Shown here one piece after another: positions 53,012-63,964 of a DNA stretch of 64,000 bases. The notes under the pieces are model-generated. The model had not been told where the DNA came from. It made no database searches and was given only the letters and a program-made list of their open reading frames with translations. The stretch comes from Bacillus sp. V3B (lineage in GTDB: Bacteria; Bacillota; Bacilli; Bacillales; Cytobacillaceae), in NCBI RefSeq assembly GCF_024494465.1, contig NZ_JAETXM010000002.1:213413-277412 (forward strand), given 5' to 3'. A program made the translations under genes and the position numbers. Each line of letters starts with the position of its first letter. The stretch's first letter is position 1.

Positions 53012-53468
53012 AGAACCCCCTCCAATAACAGTTGATCTATTGTCAATTAAAATTAATTATAATTATACTCCATTATCATACCATATTACAGTGAGTATGA
53101 CCATGACCTCCATTTTCGAGAGAAAAAGTGTACGAATCTAACTAGAGAATGGTCTTATAGGGTCGATAACCAATAATTTACAATACTAATATAATTTTAT
53201 TTTTTCAATAAAGCCGTTCATTTTCTAAACAAAGTAAAGTCTATTCATACACATAGGGAGAAAAGTAGAACTAAATGTACGAATAGAAATACTATTTGCA
53301 CAATGTAAAGTTATTGACACAACTTGTATCTTTAAATAAACTAAAACTGTAACGAAATGTTCAAACTTATAATTATTCAGACTAAACTTTATTTTCGCAC
53401 ATATAGAATGAATAATACAGATATCAATATAAAAAGGACTGTTCACAAAGGCTAAGGAGGAGTTTTAA
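53012..53468. other. Divergent control region between menF and menA
   Basis: About 450 bp, AT-rich, no gene. It must contain the menF operon promoter and the menA promoter. A long run of ATTAATTATAATTATA sequence lies near 53045. No riboswitch or repeat is visible. Confidence 0.5.
53314..53342 (+). promoter_or_regulatory. Candidate sigma A promoter for menA
   Basis: TTGACA at 53314-53319, 17-bp spacer, TAAACT at 53337-53342. The -35 is perfect, the -10 matches four of six. It implies a leader of about 120 nt. Confidence 0.5.
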
Positions 53469-54404
53469 ATGGAATCGTCAGTTCAAACAATTTCTTCTCC
53501 AGTTTACAAGCGAAAAGACTGGAGAGTATGGTGGAGATTAACAAGACCACATACATTAACAGCCGCATTTGTTCCGGTTACACTTGGGACAGTGCTTGCT
53601 ATGAGCAATGGCACTACTATTCATATAACACTGTTTCTTATGATGATGATTGCGAGCATTTTGATTCAAATAGCAACTAACTTATTTAATGAGTATTATG
53701 ATTATAAGCGAGGGCTTGATCATGCTGAATCTGTTGGAATTGGTGGTGGAATTGTTCGTGATGGTCTTCAACCAAAAACAATTATGAAACTTGCCTTTAG
53801 TTTATATGGTGTCTCTCTTTTGATTGGGATTTATATTTGTATGAATAGTAGCTGGTGGTTAGCTGCTGTTGGTTTAGGCTGTATGGCGGTCGGTTATTTA
53901 TATACAGGTGGTCCAAAACCAATTGCCTATACTCCTTTTGGTGAACTTGCTTCAGGTCTTATGATGGGCATGATCATTGTGTTAATTTCTTTTTTCATTC
54001 AAACCGGTACGGTTACAGTAGCAAGTATTCTAATTGCTACCCCGATTATGATTTTAGTAGGGTCCATTAACCTATCGAATAATATTCGTGATCTAGATGG
54101 AGACAAGGAAAACGGCCGTAGAACGCTTGCTATCCTTCTTGGTAAAAAAAATGCTGTTATCTTTTTAGCATCCATGTTTACTCTTTCTTATATTTGGGTA
54201 TTTGCCTTGGTTGCTTTCGGAATTATCTCTCCTTGGATTATGCTTGTCGTCCTTAGTATTCCAAAAGCAGTTACAGCGATTAAGGGATTTATGAAACATA
54301 CAGCTCCACTTCAAATGATGCCAGCCATGAAGGCAACATCACAAACTAATACGTTCTTTGGTCTTTTATTATCGTTCGGAATTTTTATTGGCCATTTCAT
54401 ATAA
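53469..54404 (+). CDS. menA: 1,4-Dihydroxy-2-naphthoate polyprenyltransferase
   Basis: 311 residues of the UbiA membrane prenyltransferase family with about eight or nine helices. The two Asp-rich motifs are NLFNEYYDYKRGLDHAES near residue 73 and NNIRDLDGDKENGRRTLAI near 200. It attaches the polyprenyl chain to DHNA, forming demethylmenaquinone. Divergent from the men operon. AAGGAGG precedes the ATG. Confidence 0.95.
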   Translation: MESSVQTISSPVYKRKDWRVWWRLTRPHTLTAAFVPVTLGTVLAMSNGTTIHITLFLMMMIASILIQIATNLFNEYYDYKRGLDHAESVGIGGGIVRDGLQPKTIMKLAFSLYGVSLLIGIYICMNSSWWLAAVGLGCMAVGYLYTGGPKPIAYTPFGELASGLMMGMIIVLISFFIQTGTVTVASILIATPIMILVGSINLSNNIRDLDGDKENGRRTLAILLGKKNAVIFLASMFTLSYIWVFALVAFGIISPWIMLVVLSIPKAVTAIKGFMKHTAPLQMMPAMKATSQTNTFFGLLLSFGIFIGHFI

Positions 54405-54415
54405 AAATATAATTA

Positions 54416-54440
54416 AATCCTCTGCTCTTACGCAGAGGAT
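54416..54440 (+). terminator. Terminator after menA
   Basis: ATCCTCTGC and GCAGAGGAT arms followed by T6, directly after the menA stop. Confidence 0.9.
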
Positions 54441-54526
54441 TTTTTATTGCCTCTTTACGCCCAAAAGGGGAAAGAGACCTTTTAATCATCGATCTCTTCC
54501 CTATTCAATCAAATTTTCTAAGTTAA

Positions 54527-56917
54527 TCACCTGCCTACGCTATCTATTTTCCAAATCTCATTTGCATACTCTTTAACCGTACGGTCACTCGAAAAATAGC
54601 CTGCCCCGGCAATATTCATTAAACTCATCTTTAGCCATCGATCCCGATTTTTGTAAGTATTGCCTACCTCTTTTTGAATATTGACATACGAATCAAAATC
54701 TCTCAGCACAAAATATTGATCATTTTGCATAAGTAGCGAATCATAAATCGCTTCAAATTCATCCTCTTCATTCGCAAAAAAGCCATTTACCAGCTGTTCT
54801 ACTACTCTCCGAATCCTTTTATCATAATGAAAGTATTCAATCGAACGATAGCCACTATAATGAAGGACTTCTTTTGCAGTAAGACCAAAGAGAAAAATAT
54901 TTTCTTCTCCCACCAAATCTTTGATTTCAACATTAGCTCCATCTAAAGTACCAACCGTAAGAGCCCCATTCATCATAAACTTCATATTGCCTGTTCCTGA
55001 TGCTTCTTTACTAGCAGTCGAGATCTGTTCACTAACATCAGCAGCTGGAAAAATTTCTTCTGCAAGGGAAACACGATAATTTTCTAGAAAAACCACTTTC
55101 AACTTTTCATTTACAGTTGGGTCATTATTTACTTTGTCAGCAACCGTATTGATCAACTTAATAATTTTCTTTGCATAATAATAGCCTGGAGATGCTTTAG
55201 CACCAAAAATAAAGGTTCGTGGATAAAATAAAAACTGTGGATCTTCCTTTATGCGATTATAAATATGCATAATATGGAGCACATTTAAAAGCTGACGTTT
55301 ATATGCATGTAGTCGTTTAACCTGTACATCAAAAATACTTGAAGGATCAATCCTAATCCCTATTTGCTCATAAATTCGATTTACCAACTTTTGCTTATTA
55401 TGTTGTTTAATATCATTTAATCTTTTAAGAAAAGTCGAATCATCTTGAAAATCACGAAGTTGACTAAGCTTTGCAGGTTGTTTAATCCAAGAAGGTCCTA
55501 TTGCATCTGAAATAAGATTAGCAAGCTCTGGATTCGATTTCAGTAGCCATCTACGATGTGTAATCCCATTTGTCTTATTATTAAATTTCTGTGGGAATAT
55601 TTGATAAAAATCGTTCATTTCTCGATTTTTCAAAATTTCTGTATGGAGAGAGGCTACACCATTCACACTATGACTACCAACTAACGCTAGATGAGCCATT
55701 TTGACTTGATCATGTGCAATAATAGCCATGCGTTCAATTCGGTTCCAGTCACCAGGGTAACCTTGCCACAATTGCTGGCAGAAACGTTCATTAATTTCGT
55801 TGACAATCATATAAATTCTCGGTAATAATGGCTGGAAAATTTGAATCGGCCATTTTTCCAACGCTTCCGATAAGGTCGTATGATTGGTGTAAGAGATCGT
55901 ATTCGTTGTAATCTCCCATGCTTCCTCCCATCCTAAACCACCCACATCCATCAAAATTCGCATAAGTTCAGGAATTGCTAGTACGGGATGGGTATCATTA
56001 ATATGAAGGGATACATGACGATGGAAATCTCGCAAACTGTCGTGACTTTTTAAATACGATCTGACAATGGAACCGATACTAGCACAAACCAAAAAATATT
56101 GCTGTTTCAAACGCAGAATTTTCCCTTCATCATGAGTATCGTCTGGATATAAGAATTCCGAGACACTTTCTGTTTCTCGCTTATATTTTAAAATATCTTT
56201 ATGAACCAGAAACGGAGAGGGTTCAGAACTCCAAAGTCTTAATGTATTAACCGTTTTATTATTATAGCCAACGACTGGGACATCATAGGGGACAGCCGTG
56301 ATGGATTCAGTATCACTATGGCGGAAAATGAGACGACCATTTTCTTCTATTGACTCTATATTCCCCCAAAATGGAACTTCAATGGCTAAATCTGCTTTTC
56401 TGACTTCCCACACTTGTCCATGACGAAGCCATAGCTCTGGAAGCTCGACTTGATATCCCTCAATAATCTTTTGTTCAAACAACCCATGTTTATATCGAAT
56501 TCCGCAGCCGTGCCCTGGAAGACCTAATGATGCGATTGAGTCTAGAAAACAAGCAGCTAGGCGCCCCAGCCCTCCATTTCCTAATCCAGCGTCTGATTCA
56601 ACCTCTTCAATCTCATTCAAGTCAATCCCTAAATCATTTAACCCTTCCTCGACAATCCTTTCAATGCCAAGATTCATTAAATTATGACGAAGCAATCTGC
56701 CTAGTAGAAATTCAATGGAAAGGTAATAGACTTGTCTCTCATCTTTAGACCTGTAAAGTTCATTTGTTTCAATCCAATCCTTGCTTGCATATTCACGAAT
56801 CATATGTCCCAAAGTGTCAAATTGATCATCTTTTGAACTCTCAGCAAAGCTTTTTCCACACATCATTTCCAGCCTTTTTAAGAATTGTTTTTTAAAATCC
56901 TCTTTATTTGAGAACAT
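54527..56917 (-). CDS. glgP: Glycogen phosphorylase
   Basis: 796 residues from the ATG at 56917, six bases after AAGGAGTG; the longer frame adds ten residues from within glgA. Signatures: [26 protein letters not shown] near residue 108, [13 protein letters not shown] [20 protein letters not shown] near 307 and the PLP-lysine motif [28 protein letters not shown] near 640. It releases glucose-1-phosphate from glycogen. Last gene of the glg operon. Confidence 0.96.
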   Translation of the reverse strand: MFSNKEDFKKQFLKRLEMMCGKSFAESSKDDQFDTLGHMIREYASKDWIETNELYRSKDERQVYYLSIEFLLGRLLRHNLMNLGIERIVEEGLNDLGIDLNEIEEVESDAGLGNGGLGRLAACFLDSIASLGLPGHGCGIRYKHGLFEQKIIEGYQVELPELWLRHGQVWEVRKADLAIEVPFWGNIESIEENGRLIFRHSDTESITAVPYDVPVVGYNNKTVNTLRLWSSEPSPFLVHKDILKYKRETESVSEFLYPDDTHDEGKILRLKQQYFLVCASIGSIVRSYLKSHDSLRDFHRHVSLHINDTHPVLAIPELMRILMDVGGLGWEEAWEITTNTISYTNHTTLSEALEKWPIQIFQPLLPRIYMIVNEINERFCQQLWQGYPGDWNRIERMAIIAHDQVKMAHLALVGSHSVNGVASLHTEILKNREMNDFYQIFPQKFNNKTNGITHRRWLLKSNPELANLISDAIGPSWIKQPAKLSQLRDFQDDSTFLKRLNDIKQHNKQKLVNRIYEQIGIRIDPSSIFDVQVKRLHAYKRQLLNVLHIMHIYNRIKEDPQFLFYPRTFIFGAKASPGYYYAKKIIKLINTVADKVNNDPTVNEKLKVVFLENYRVSLAEEIFPAADVSEQISTASKEASGTGNMKFMMNGALTVGTLDGANVEIKDLVGEENIFLFGLTAKEVLHYSGYRSIEYFHYDKRIRRVVEQLVNGFFANEEDEFEAIYDSLLMQNDQYFVLRDFDSYVNIQKEVGNTYKNRDRWLKMSLMNIAGAGYFSSDRTVKEYANEIWKIDSVGR

Positions 56918-58355
56918 ACAGTTCACTCCTTGGAACAAGATCCACATATAGCTGATTATACTTAGCAGCAGACTGTGCCCAGCTAAACTCCATCTCCATC
57001 GCTGTTTTTCTTAACTGACTCCAAACACCCTTATCATCATAAACGTCAATCGCTCTTCTAAACGTGTGCAGCATGTCATGCGCATTAAAATTTGTAAAGC
57101 TAAATCCATTCCCCTCACAAGTGATTTCATTATAGGACTGAATCGTATCATTTAGTCCGCCTGTTTCCCTTACAATAGGGAGCGCTCCATATTTCAAGGC
57201 AATTAACTGTCCAAGTCCACATGGCTCGAACTTTGAAGGCATCAGAAATAAATCAGTCCCCCCATAAAGCTGATGAGCAATTGTATCATCAAAACCGATA
57301 TATGCCTTAAATTTATCCTTATACTGATACTCCATCTCCCGGAAAAAATGTTCAAACTCAGGATCTCCTGTGCCTAAAATGATCATTTGAATGTTTTCTG
57401 CCATGATTTCATGAAATACTCTCCTGATAAGTTCTAGTCCTTTTTGTTTTGTTAAGCGGGTAACCATTGTGATTAAAGGTACTTCTAACTCAGGCAATGC
57501 AAACCTTTCTTGAAGATATAGCTTATTTGCTTCTTTATATTGAATGTTAACCGGACTATACTTTTGCACGATCTTTTCATCCCATGCTGGATTATAAATT
57601 TCTTCATCAATTCCATTTAAGATTCCACTTAAATCATCTTTCCTCTTTATCAATAAACCATTTAATTTTTCACCGTAATAATCGGTTTGAATTTCATGCA
57701 TATATGTAGGACTAACCGTTGTGATTTTATCTGCAGCGACAATAGCACCTTTCATAAAGTTGATATTCCCATAAAATTCTAGCTCATCGACATGAAAATA
57801 TTGGTTATCTAAATCAAATAAGTCTTTTAAAGCTTCTTTTGGCATGATCCCTTGAAATTGTAAATTATGAATCGTGAATACAGTCCGAATTTTTGCATAT
57901 GCTTTCTTCTTTTGATATTTCTTTTTTAAAAGAAATGGAATCATCCCTGTATGCCAATCATGACAATGAATAACATCCGGATAAAAGGAAAGATGTTCTA
58001 AGCTTTCAAGTACAGCTTGATTAAAAAAAGCAAACCTCTCTCCATCATCATCATATCCATAAAGACGGTCCCGTTTAAAATATCGTTCATTGTCTACAAA
58101 ATAAAAAATAACGTTATCATAGGTGTACATCTCAATTCCACAATACTGATTTCGCCATCCAACCTGTACGGTAAACTCTGCTATTTTCTTCATTTCTTGT
58201 TTATATTGTTCGGAAATTATTCCATATTTCGGCATGATAATGCGGACATCAGCTCCGAGTCTTATAAGTTCTTTAGGTAAGGAACCTGCTACATCAGCAA
58301 GTCCCCCTGATTTGATAAATGGAACACATTCACTTACAGCAAATAATATTTTCAC
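56904..58355 (-). CDS. glgA: Glycogen synthase (ADP-glucose)
   Basis: 483 residues, GT5 family. ADP-glucose-binding [16 protein letters not shown] near residue 16, [10 protein letters not shown] near 131, and the C-terminal [32 protein letters not shown] near 377. The start is GTG overlapping the glgD stop (GTGA), after GGGGGAG. It extends alpha-1,4 chains. Its end overlaps glgP by 14 bp. Confidence 0.97.
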   Translation of the reverse strand: MKILFAVSECVPFIKSGGLADVAGSLPKELIRLGADVRIIMPKYGIISEQYKQEMKKIAEFTVQVGWRNQYCGIEMYTYDNVIFYFVDNERYFKRDRLYGYDDDGERFAFFNQAVLESLEHLSFYPDVIHCHDWHTGMIPFLLKKKYQKKKAYAKIRTVFTIHNLQFQGIMPKEALKDLFDLDNQYFHVDELEFYGNINFMKGAIVAADKITTVSPTYMHEIQTDYYGEKLNGLLIKRKDDLSGILNGIDEEIYNPAWDEKIVQKYSPVNIQYKEANKLYLQERFALPELEVPLITMVTRLTKQKGLELIRRVFHEIMAENIQMIILGTGDPEFEHFFREMEYQYKDKFKAYIGFDDTIAHQLYGGTDLFLMPSKFEPCGLGQLIALKYGALPIVRETGGLNDTIQSYNEITCEGNGFSFTNFNAHDMLHTFRRAIDVYDDKGVWSQLRKTAMEMEFSWAQSAAKYNQLYVDLVPRSELYVLK

Positions 58356-59377
58356 AGGTTCATCAACTCCCCCTGTACAGTACCTTTTCGAATAGTGACT
58401 GGCTTTTGACTAGTCCCGATCATACCTATTCCTGCCGCCACCTTAACATCCTTATCAAGAATCGCTGAATCAATTATGCCCTTTTCGCCAATTTGACATT
58501 TTTGCATAATAATACTATTTTTAATAACCGCACCTTTTGCGATTCTAACGTTCCGAGATATAATACTATTTTCAACCGTACCATCAATGATACAACCATT
58601 GGCAATCATCGAATGTTTAATAGACGCCCCTTTCAAATAACGAGTGGGTGGCGCGTCTTTTACTTTTGTATAAATAGGTTGCATCGTTAAAAATAATTTT
58701 TCCCAAACGAATGGTTGGAGAATTTGCATACTCGCTGCATAATAAGACGCAATTGAATCAATTCTTAAGCAAAATTCAGGATATTCATATGTGCAAAGCG
58801 TAAAAGGAGATAGTGCATTCACGACATCTTTCATACAGGTGTAGCCTGTTTCTGCTCTTGTTTCAATTAACTCAATCAACAGACTTGTTTTTATTAGGTA
58901 CATATCAAGAGACTGTCCGTTTTGAACAATTTCAGTAATATCACACTTCATATCAATATGTCTTTCGAGGACTGGCTGAAAATTCATATTAAAAATCGTA
59001 TAGCAGTTTGCAATAACAGCATATTCCTGTGTGCTTTTATATAAGTAATCTAAGTTAACTGCAAAATGGGTGAAGAATCCAACCCCTGCACTCAGTACAT
59101 CTAAATTAGGGGATGGAAAAAAGAATAAACCATCTCTTTTTCGATTTAAATCCCAATTTTTACCTGAACCTAAATGATCCATTAACGAACGGTATTGATA
59201 TTTTGGAAAGATGGCGATACTCTGTATTCCTGAATTAACCATGGTGGATAAGACAAAATCAATTAATCGATAACGTCCAGCAAAAGGCAATGCTGCTAAC
59301 GACCGATGAGCAGTTAGTTCCTCTAAATCATCATAATGGGTTGTAGCATCAATAACACCTAATAACTTTTTACTCAT
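58352..59377 (-). CDS. glgD: GlgD, regulatory subunit of ADP-glucose pyrophosphorylase
   Basis: 341 residues from the ATG at 59377, after GGGGAGGGG. It is a paralogue of Glg[21 protein letters not shown] near residue 31 and a left-handed beta-helix end ([41 protein letters not shown]). The nucleotide motif GGxGxRL of GlgC is replaced by [16 protein letters not shown], so it is probably non-catalytic and modulates GlgC in a heteromer, as shown for Bacillales GlgCD. Confidence 0.92.
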   Translation of the reverse strand: MSKKLLGVIDATTHYDDLEELTAHRSLAALPFAGRYRLIDFVLSTMVNSGIQSIAIFPKYQYRSLMDHLGSGKNWDLNRKRDGLFFFPSPNLDVLSAGVGFFTHFAVNLDYLYKSTQEYAVIANCYTIFNMNFQPVLERHIDMKCDITEIVQNGQSLDMYLIKTSLLIELIETRAETGYTCMKDVVNALSPFTLCTYEYPEFCLRIDSIASYYAASMQILQPFVWEKLFLTMQPIYTKVKDAPPTRYLKGASIKHSMIANGCIIDGTVENSIISRNVRIAKGAVIKNSIIMQKCQIGEKGIIDSAILDKDVKVAAGIGMIGTSQKPVTIRKGTVQGELMNL

Positions 59378-59431
59378 GATTTCCCCTCCCCTTTGTGCTT
59401 GAAAAATGTTTATCTCCTCCATTCATCATCG

Positions 59432-60568
59432 CTATCTAAACATGTCTTCTGTCACTAATACAATTTCTTTTTTGTGTGGATCACATTTAATGACTGTATT
59501 ATCTGGAACACTTAAATGAGAGGGCACAATTGCTTTTTCAATGTATACATTTTCACCGATAATCGCATCCGGCATAATAACGGATTCCTTTATCATCGCT
59601 CCTTTTTTGACCGTAACACCTTGAAAAAGCACAGATTTATTAACATATCCTTCGATAATACATCCTTCGTTTACTAAAGATTCATTTACCTCTGCTTCAG
59701 GTGAAATGTATTGTGGTTTTTGATTTGGGTTTACAGAATAAATACGCCAATTATAATCAAATAAATCGAGCTCACAGTTCTCATCTAATAAATCCATATT
59801 TGCTTCCCATAAACTTTGTAAGGTTCCAACATCCTTCCAATAACCCTTAAATGGATAAGCAAATAGCCTTTTATTATCATTCAGTAATTGCGGTATAATA
59901 TCTTTTCCAAAATCATGTGAAGATGTTAGATTTTTTGCATCTAATAATAAGTAGTCTCTTAAAAGCTCCCATTTAAAAATATAGATTCCCATTGAAGCAA
60001 GATTACTTTGTGGTTCATCTGGCTTTTCAGCAAATTCTATAATGCTCATTTCTTCATTTGTATTCATAATCCCAAATCTACTTGCTTCATTCCAAGGAAC
60101 CTCAATCACTGATATGGTAGCGTCTGCTCCCTTTGCAACATGGTACTCAAGCATTTCTTCATAATTCATTTTGTATATATGGTCACCAGATAAAATCAAG
60201 ACATATTCTGGATTATGTTGCTCTAAGTAATTTAGATTTTGATAAACAGCACTTGCTGTACCTGTATACCACTTTACCTCTGAAGAAGCAGTATAAGGAG
60301 GTAATACCGTAACTCCTCCGTCTTTTCGATCTAAATCCCAGGTACTTCCAATTCCTATATAAGAATTTAAGACAAGAGGTTGATATTGAGTTAGTACCCC
60401 AACTGTATCAATACCAGAATTTGTACAATTACTTAATGTAAAATCAATAATTCTATATTTACCCCCGAACGGGACAGCTGGTTTAGCCAAATCCTTCGTT
60501 AATGAGTTTAACCTACTTCCTTTTCCTCCTGCTAAAAGCATAGCTATACACTTTTTCTTTATCATCAC
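59432..60568 (-). CDS. glgC: Glucose-1-phosphate adenylyltransferase catalytic subunit
   Basis: 378 residues. [38 protein letters not shown] near residue 11 carries the nucleotide-binding [16 protein letters not shown] near 97, [13 protein letters not shown] near 121 and EFAEKP near 170 are typical. It makes ADP-glucose, the committed step of glycogen synthesis. It begins inside glgB, 56 bp before the glgB stop. Start at 60568 or the next codon. Confidence 0.97.
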   Translation of the reverse strand: MMIKKKCIAMLLAGGKGSRLNSLTKDLAKPAVPFGGKYRIIDFTLSNCTNSGIDTVGVLTQYQPLVLNSYIGIGSTWDLDRKDGGVTVLPPYTASSEVKWYTGTASAVYQNLNYLEQHNPEYVLILSGDHIYKMNYEEMLEYHVAKGADATISVIEVPWNEASRFGIMNTNEEMSIIEFAEKPDEPQSNLASMGIYIFKWELLRDYLLLDAKNLTSSHDFGKDIIPQLLNDNKRLFAYPFKGYWKDVGTLQSLWEANMDLLDENCELDLFDYNWRIYSVNPNQKPQYISPEAEVNESLVNEGCIIEGYVNKSVLFQGVTVKKGAMIKESVIMPDAIIGENVYIEKAIVPSHLSVPDNTVIKCDPHKKEIVLVTEDMFR

Positions 60569-62453
60569 CCTTTTTCTCCTCCCGCTTTTTTACTGGTTTT
60601 AATACAGAAATCCCATATGGGGGAATGGATAACTTAATTGAATAGGGTTTTCCATGGAAATCCTTTTCCGTTGTTCGTATATCTTGCTTATTGACCACAC
60701 CTGATCCGCCAAAATGCTCTTCATCTGTATTCAACATTTCATGATAGAAGCCTTCAAGAGGCACACCCACTCGGTAGTCATGATAAACAGAAGGAGTGAA
60801 ATTACATACAAATACAAGCAAGTCATCCTCATTTTCCCCTTTTCGAATAAAGGAAAAGATCGACTGCTCTGTATTGTTAACATCTATCCATTCAAATCCA
60901 TCATGTCGATGGTCCAGGTTATACAAGGGTTTTGCCCCTTTATAAAATTTTAGTAATTCTTTAACATATGCAAAAACTTTCTTGTGCATGTCATATTCAA
61001 GCAAATCCCAATCTAATTGTTCCTTGTCTTTCCATTCAGAAAATTGTCCGAGTTCAAAACCCATAAACAATAATTTTTTTCCTGGATGGCCCATCATATA
61101 TCCAAGTAACAGCCTAAGTTGAGCGAATTTTTTCCAATAGTCGCCTGGCATTTTATCAAGGAGAGATTTTTTTCCATGTACCACTTCATCATGTGAAAAG
61201 GGAAGAACGAAATTTTCATTGAAGGCATAAAGTAAGGAGAAGGTCATTTTCTCATGAACGCTCCGTCTAGATTCTACTGGAGTCTCCATATAGGATAAGA
61301 CATCATTCATCCATCCCATATTCCACTTGTAATTGAAACCCAAACCACCATAATGAACAGGCTGAGTCACTTGTGGCCAATCTGTCGAATCTTCGGCAAT
61401 CATAAGAGTGGAAGGATCATATTCGAAAACAACAGTGTTCAGCTTTTTCAAAAACAAAGCTCCATCTTTATTTTCCACCTTTCCATGTTGATTAGGCCAA
61501 TAAATCAAATTGGAAACAGCATCCAGTCTAAATCCATCAATATGAAAATAACGAATCCAAAATAAGACATTCGAAATTAAAAAGCTTTGCACTTCATTTT
61601 TTCCTAAATTAAAGTTAGCCGTACCCCATACTGGATTTTCTCTATCATTCTCATTTGGATAATCATAGAGAAACGTACCGTCAAACTTATATAAGCCATG
61701 CGTATCTTTACAAAAGTGTCCTGGAACCCAATCTAGTATGACACCAAGACCATTTTTGTGACATTCATTAATAAAAAACATGAAATCATGTGGTATTCCA
61801 TACCTGCTTGTTACCGAAAAGTAACCTGTTCCTTGATAGCCCCATGAAATATCAAGAGGATGTTCGATGATTGGCAACAACTCGATATGTGTGAATCCCA
61901 ACTCTAGGACATGAGGAATAAGTTCTGTAGCAAGCTCCTTATAAGACAATAAGCTCCCATCTTCTTTTATCTTCCAGGAACCTAGATGCACTTCATAAAT
62001 CACTATCGGATCAGCGAGTATATTTCGATTCAACTTTTGATTCAACCATTCGCTATCTTCCCATTGAAATCCTTCGATTGAATAAACAATAGAAGCCGTG
62101 TTAGGTCTTACTTCTGAAAAGTAAGCATAAGGGTCAGCTTTTAGAACATTTTCCCCTGCTAGAGTAATAATTTCATATTTATATAAAGAACCTTCAAGAT
62201 TTTCATTCAGAATAATTGTCCATATTCCTTCTTTATTCATTTTGTTCAAGGAGTAGCCATCACCATTCCAATGATTAAAATCTCCGACTATCCTAACATC
62301 TTGAGCATTAGGTGCCCACACTACAAATTTAGTGAATTTTTTGTTGTTTTCCTCAATGACATGTGATCCCAGCAATTTATAACTTTCATACAAATTTCCT
62401 TCATGAAAGAGATGCAACTGATAATCAGATGGCAATAATGTCTTTACAGCCAA
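60513..62453 (-). CDS. glgB: 1,4-alpha-glucan branching enzyme
   Basis: 646 residues from the TTG at 62453 after GGTGGGGAG; a GTG four codons earlier is possible. CBM48 module ([22 protein letters not shown] near residue 45) then a GH13 barrel: nucleophile [15 protein letters not shown] near 307, acid/base [12 protein letters not shown] near 355 and [15 protein letters not shown] near 415. It makes alpha-1,6 branches. The C-terminal [25 protein letters not shown] tail, formed over glgC's start, looks dispensable. First gene of the operon. Confidence 0.96.
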   Translation of the reverse strand: MAVKTLLPSDYQLHLFHEGNLYESYKLLGSHVIEENNKKFTKFVVWAPNAQDVRIVGDFNHWNGDGYSLNKMNKEGIWTIILNENLEGSLYKYEIITLAGENVLKADPYAYFSEVRPNTASIVYSIEGFQWEDSEWLNQKLNRNILADPIVIYEVHLGSWKIKEDGSLLSYKELATELIPHVLELGFTHIELLPIIEHPLDISWGYQGTGYFSVTSRYGIPHDFMFFINECHKNGLGVILDWVPGHFCKDTHGLYKFDGTFLYDYPNENDRENPVWGTANFNLGKNEVQSFLISNVLFWIRYFHIDGFRLDAVSNLIYWPNQHGKVENKDGALFLKKLNTVVFEYDPSTLMIAEDSTDWPQVTQPVHYGGLGFNYKWNMGWMNDVLSYMETPVESRRSVHEKMTFSLLYAFNENFVLPFSHDEVVHGKKSLLDKMPGDYWKKFAQLRLLLGYMMGHPGKKLLFMGFELGQFSEWKDKEQLDWDLLEYDMHKKVFAYVKELLKFYKGAKPLYNLDHRHDGFEWIDVNNTEQSIFSFIRKGENEDDLLVFVCNFTPSVYHDYRVGVPLEGFYHEMLNTDEEHFGGSGVVNKQDIRTTEKDFHGKPYSIKLSIPPYGISVLKPVKKREEKKGDDKEKVYSYAFSRRKRK

Positions 62454-62465
62454 TTTACTCCCCAC

Positions 62466-62716
62466 CTATGCTAAAATAATTTACCGCCATAGCCTTACTA
62501 GTTATCTATTCGAGTAAGATGAGGAAAACCCTTCTATTAATTTTCTAAATTTTAAGATAATAATAGATATAATTATTCATTAACTTAGTAAATCCAACAG
62601 CATTAGACAAATCTATCTTACGATTAAACATCATTATATATATGGTTTTTTGATTAATATGAAAAAGAGAGTTGCGTTAAAAAAGAAAAATAAAAAAATA
62701 GAATAAAAGAGATCAC
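62466..62716. other. Leader region of the glg operon and tRNA downstream gap
   Basis: About 250 bp of AT-rich DNA. It must hold the glg promoter. I see no convincing -35/-10 pair and no ORF with a ribosome site. Confidence 0.4.
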
Positions 62717-62750
62717 AAAAAAACTGTTAGCGTTTCGCTAACAGTTTTTT
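62717..62750 (-). terminator. Terminator of the tRNA cluster
   Basis: AACTGTTAGCG and CGCTAACAGTT arms (one-base slip at the loop) with T6 on the minus strand, directly after tRNA-Glu. Confidence 0.92.
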
Positions 62751-62751
62751 A

Positions 62752-62823
62752 TGACCCCTACGGGATTCGAACCCGTGTTACCGCCGTGAAAGGGCGGTGT
62801 CTTAACCGCTTGACCAAGGGGCC
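62752..62823 (-). tRNA. tRNA-Glu (TTC)
   Basis: 72 nt, acceptor GGCCCCT / AGGGGTC, anticodon loop CTTTCAC with TTC, T-loop GGTTCGAATCC. CCA is not encoded. Last tRNA of the leftward cluster. Confidence 0.95.
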
Positions 62824-62827
62824 AATA

Positions 62828-62918
62828 TGGCGGAGAAGGAGGGATTTGAACCCTCGCGCCGCTTACGCGACCTATACCCTTAGCAGGGGCACCTCTTCAG
62901 CCACTTGAGTACTTCCCC
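62828..62918 (-). tRNA. tRNA-Ser (GCT)
   Basis: 91 nt with encoded CCA and the long variable arm of class II tRNAs; anticodon GCT in CTGCTAAG; acceptor GGGGAAG / CTTCTCC. Confidence 0.95.
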
Positions 62919-62929
62919 ATAAATAAAAA

Positions 62930-63004
62930 TGGCTCCGCAGGTAGGACTCGAACCTACGACCGATCGGTTAACAGCCGATAGCTCTACCACTGAGCTACTG
63001 CGGA
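62930..63004 (-). tRNA. tRNA-Asn (GTT)
   Basis: 75 nt with encoded CCA, acceptor TCCGCAG / CTGCGGA, anticodon GTT in CTGTTAA. Confidence 0.96.
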
Positions 63005-63027
63005 ATAAGAATTAACGATATTTATAA

Positions 63028-63104
<77 letters not shown>

Positions 63105-63112
63105 ATTAAATT

Positions 63113-63186
63113 TGGAGCGGGTGAAGGGAATCGAACCCTCATCATCAGCTTGGAAGGCTGAGGTTTTACCACTAAACTACACCCGC
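63113..63186 (-). tRNA. tRNA-Gly (TCC)
   Basis: 74 nt with encoded CCA, acceptor GCGGGTG / CACCCGC, anticodon TCC in CTTCCAA. Confidence 0.96.
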
Positions 63187-63196
63187 ATATAAGTAA

Positions 63197-63273
63197 TGGG
63201 GCGGCTGATGGGAATTGAACCCACGAATGCCGGAATCACAATCCGGTGCGTTAACCACTTCGCCACAACCGCC
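63197..63273 (-). tRNA. tRNA-His (GTG)
   Basis: 77 nt with encoded CCA, anticodon GTG in TTGTGAT. The extra 5' G (position -1) opposite C73, the identity mark of histidine tRNA, is encoded. Confidence 0.96.
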
Positions 63274-63307
63274 ATAATAATTTTTTCTAATTCTATTCAA
63301 TTAAAGG

Positions 63308-63380
63308 TGGCTCAGGACGGAATCGAACCGCCGACACAAGGATTTTCAGTCCTTTGCTCTACCGACTGAGCTACTGAGCC
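63308..63380 (-). tRNA. tRNA-Phe (GAA)
   Basis: 73 nt, acceptor GGCTCAG / CTGAGCC, anticodon GAA in CTGAAAA. CCT stands where CCA would be, so CCA must be added after transcription. Confidence 0.95.
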
Positions 63381-63416
63381 ATATATAATATTTTATCCTA
63401 AATTTAGCTAGTGGTC

Positions 63417-63500
63417 TTGTGCTTCAAAAGACATTGCTTTTGTTGCACAACACATCCTCTTCAGGACGCTGCGTTTCTCTACTGACTGAGCTATATATTA
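63417..63500 (-). pseudogene. tRNA-Phe-like remnant and stem-loop in the Phe-Asp spacer
   Basis: On the minus strand ATAGCTCAGTCAGTAGAGA (63494-63476) repeats the 5' D-arm of tRNA-Phe; a GTCCTGAAGAGGATGTGTTG segment is faintly like its anticodon arm. The 3' part is a neat hairpin TTGTGC..CAAAAG / CTTTTG..GCACAA (63417-63450). There is no acceptor stem, so it is not a functional tRNA. Confidence 0.5.
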
Positions 63501-63514
63501 TATCTTTTAAAAAA

Positions 63515-63591
63515 TGGCGGTCCGGACGGGACTCGAACCCGCGACCTCCTGCGTGACAGGCAGGCATTCTAACCAACTGAACTACCGGACC
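63515..63591 (-). tRNA. tRNA-Asp (GTC)
   Basis: 77 nt with encoded CCA, acceptor GGTCCGG / CCGGACC, anticodon GTC in CTGTCAC. Confidence 0.96.
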
Positions 63592-63594
63592 GTA

Positions 63595-63668
<74 letters not shown>

Positions 63669-63698
63669 ACAATAGAAATGATACTTTAAAAATAAAAC

Positions 63699-63791
63699 TG
63701 GAGGAGGAAAGGGGATTCGAACCCCTGCGCGGTTTGACCCGCCTGTCGGTTTTCAAGACCGATCCCTTCAGCCGGACTTGGGTATTCCTCC
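63699..63791 (-). tRNA. tRNA-Ser (TGA)
   Basis: 93 nt with encoded CCA and a long variable arm; anticodon TGA in CTTGAAA; acceptor GGAGGAA / TTCCTCC. Confidence 0.96.
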
Positions 63792-63802
63792 GAATATATA
63801 AA

Positions 63803-63879
63803 TGGTGGACCTTGTAGGACTCGAACCTACGACCGGACGGTTATGAGCCGTCTGCTCTAACCAGCTGAGCTAAAGGTCC
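63803..63879 (-). tRNA. tRNA with CAT anticodon, probably tRNA-Ile2 (lysidine-type)
   Basis: 77 nt with encoded CCA, acceptor GGACCTT / AAGGTCC, anticodon loop CTCATAA. As I recall, the body matches the B. subtilis isoleucine tRNA whose C34 is changed to lysidine by TilS, and differs from the elongator Met tRNA next to it. Confidence 0.85.
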
Positions 63880-63887
63880 GAATATAA

Positions 63888-63964
63888 TGGTGGCGGCAGA
63901 GGGGATCGAACCCCCGACCTTACGGGTATGAACCGTACGCTCTAGCCAGCTGAGCTACGCCGCC
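63888..63964 (-). tRNA. Elongator tRNA-Met (CAT)
   Basis: 77 nt with encoded CCA, acceptor GGCGGCG / TGCCGCC, anticodon CAT in TTCATAC. First visible tRNA of the cluster; more genes probably lie to the right of the window. Confidence 0.9.
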
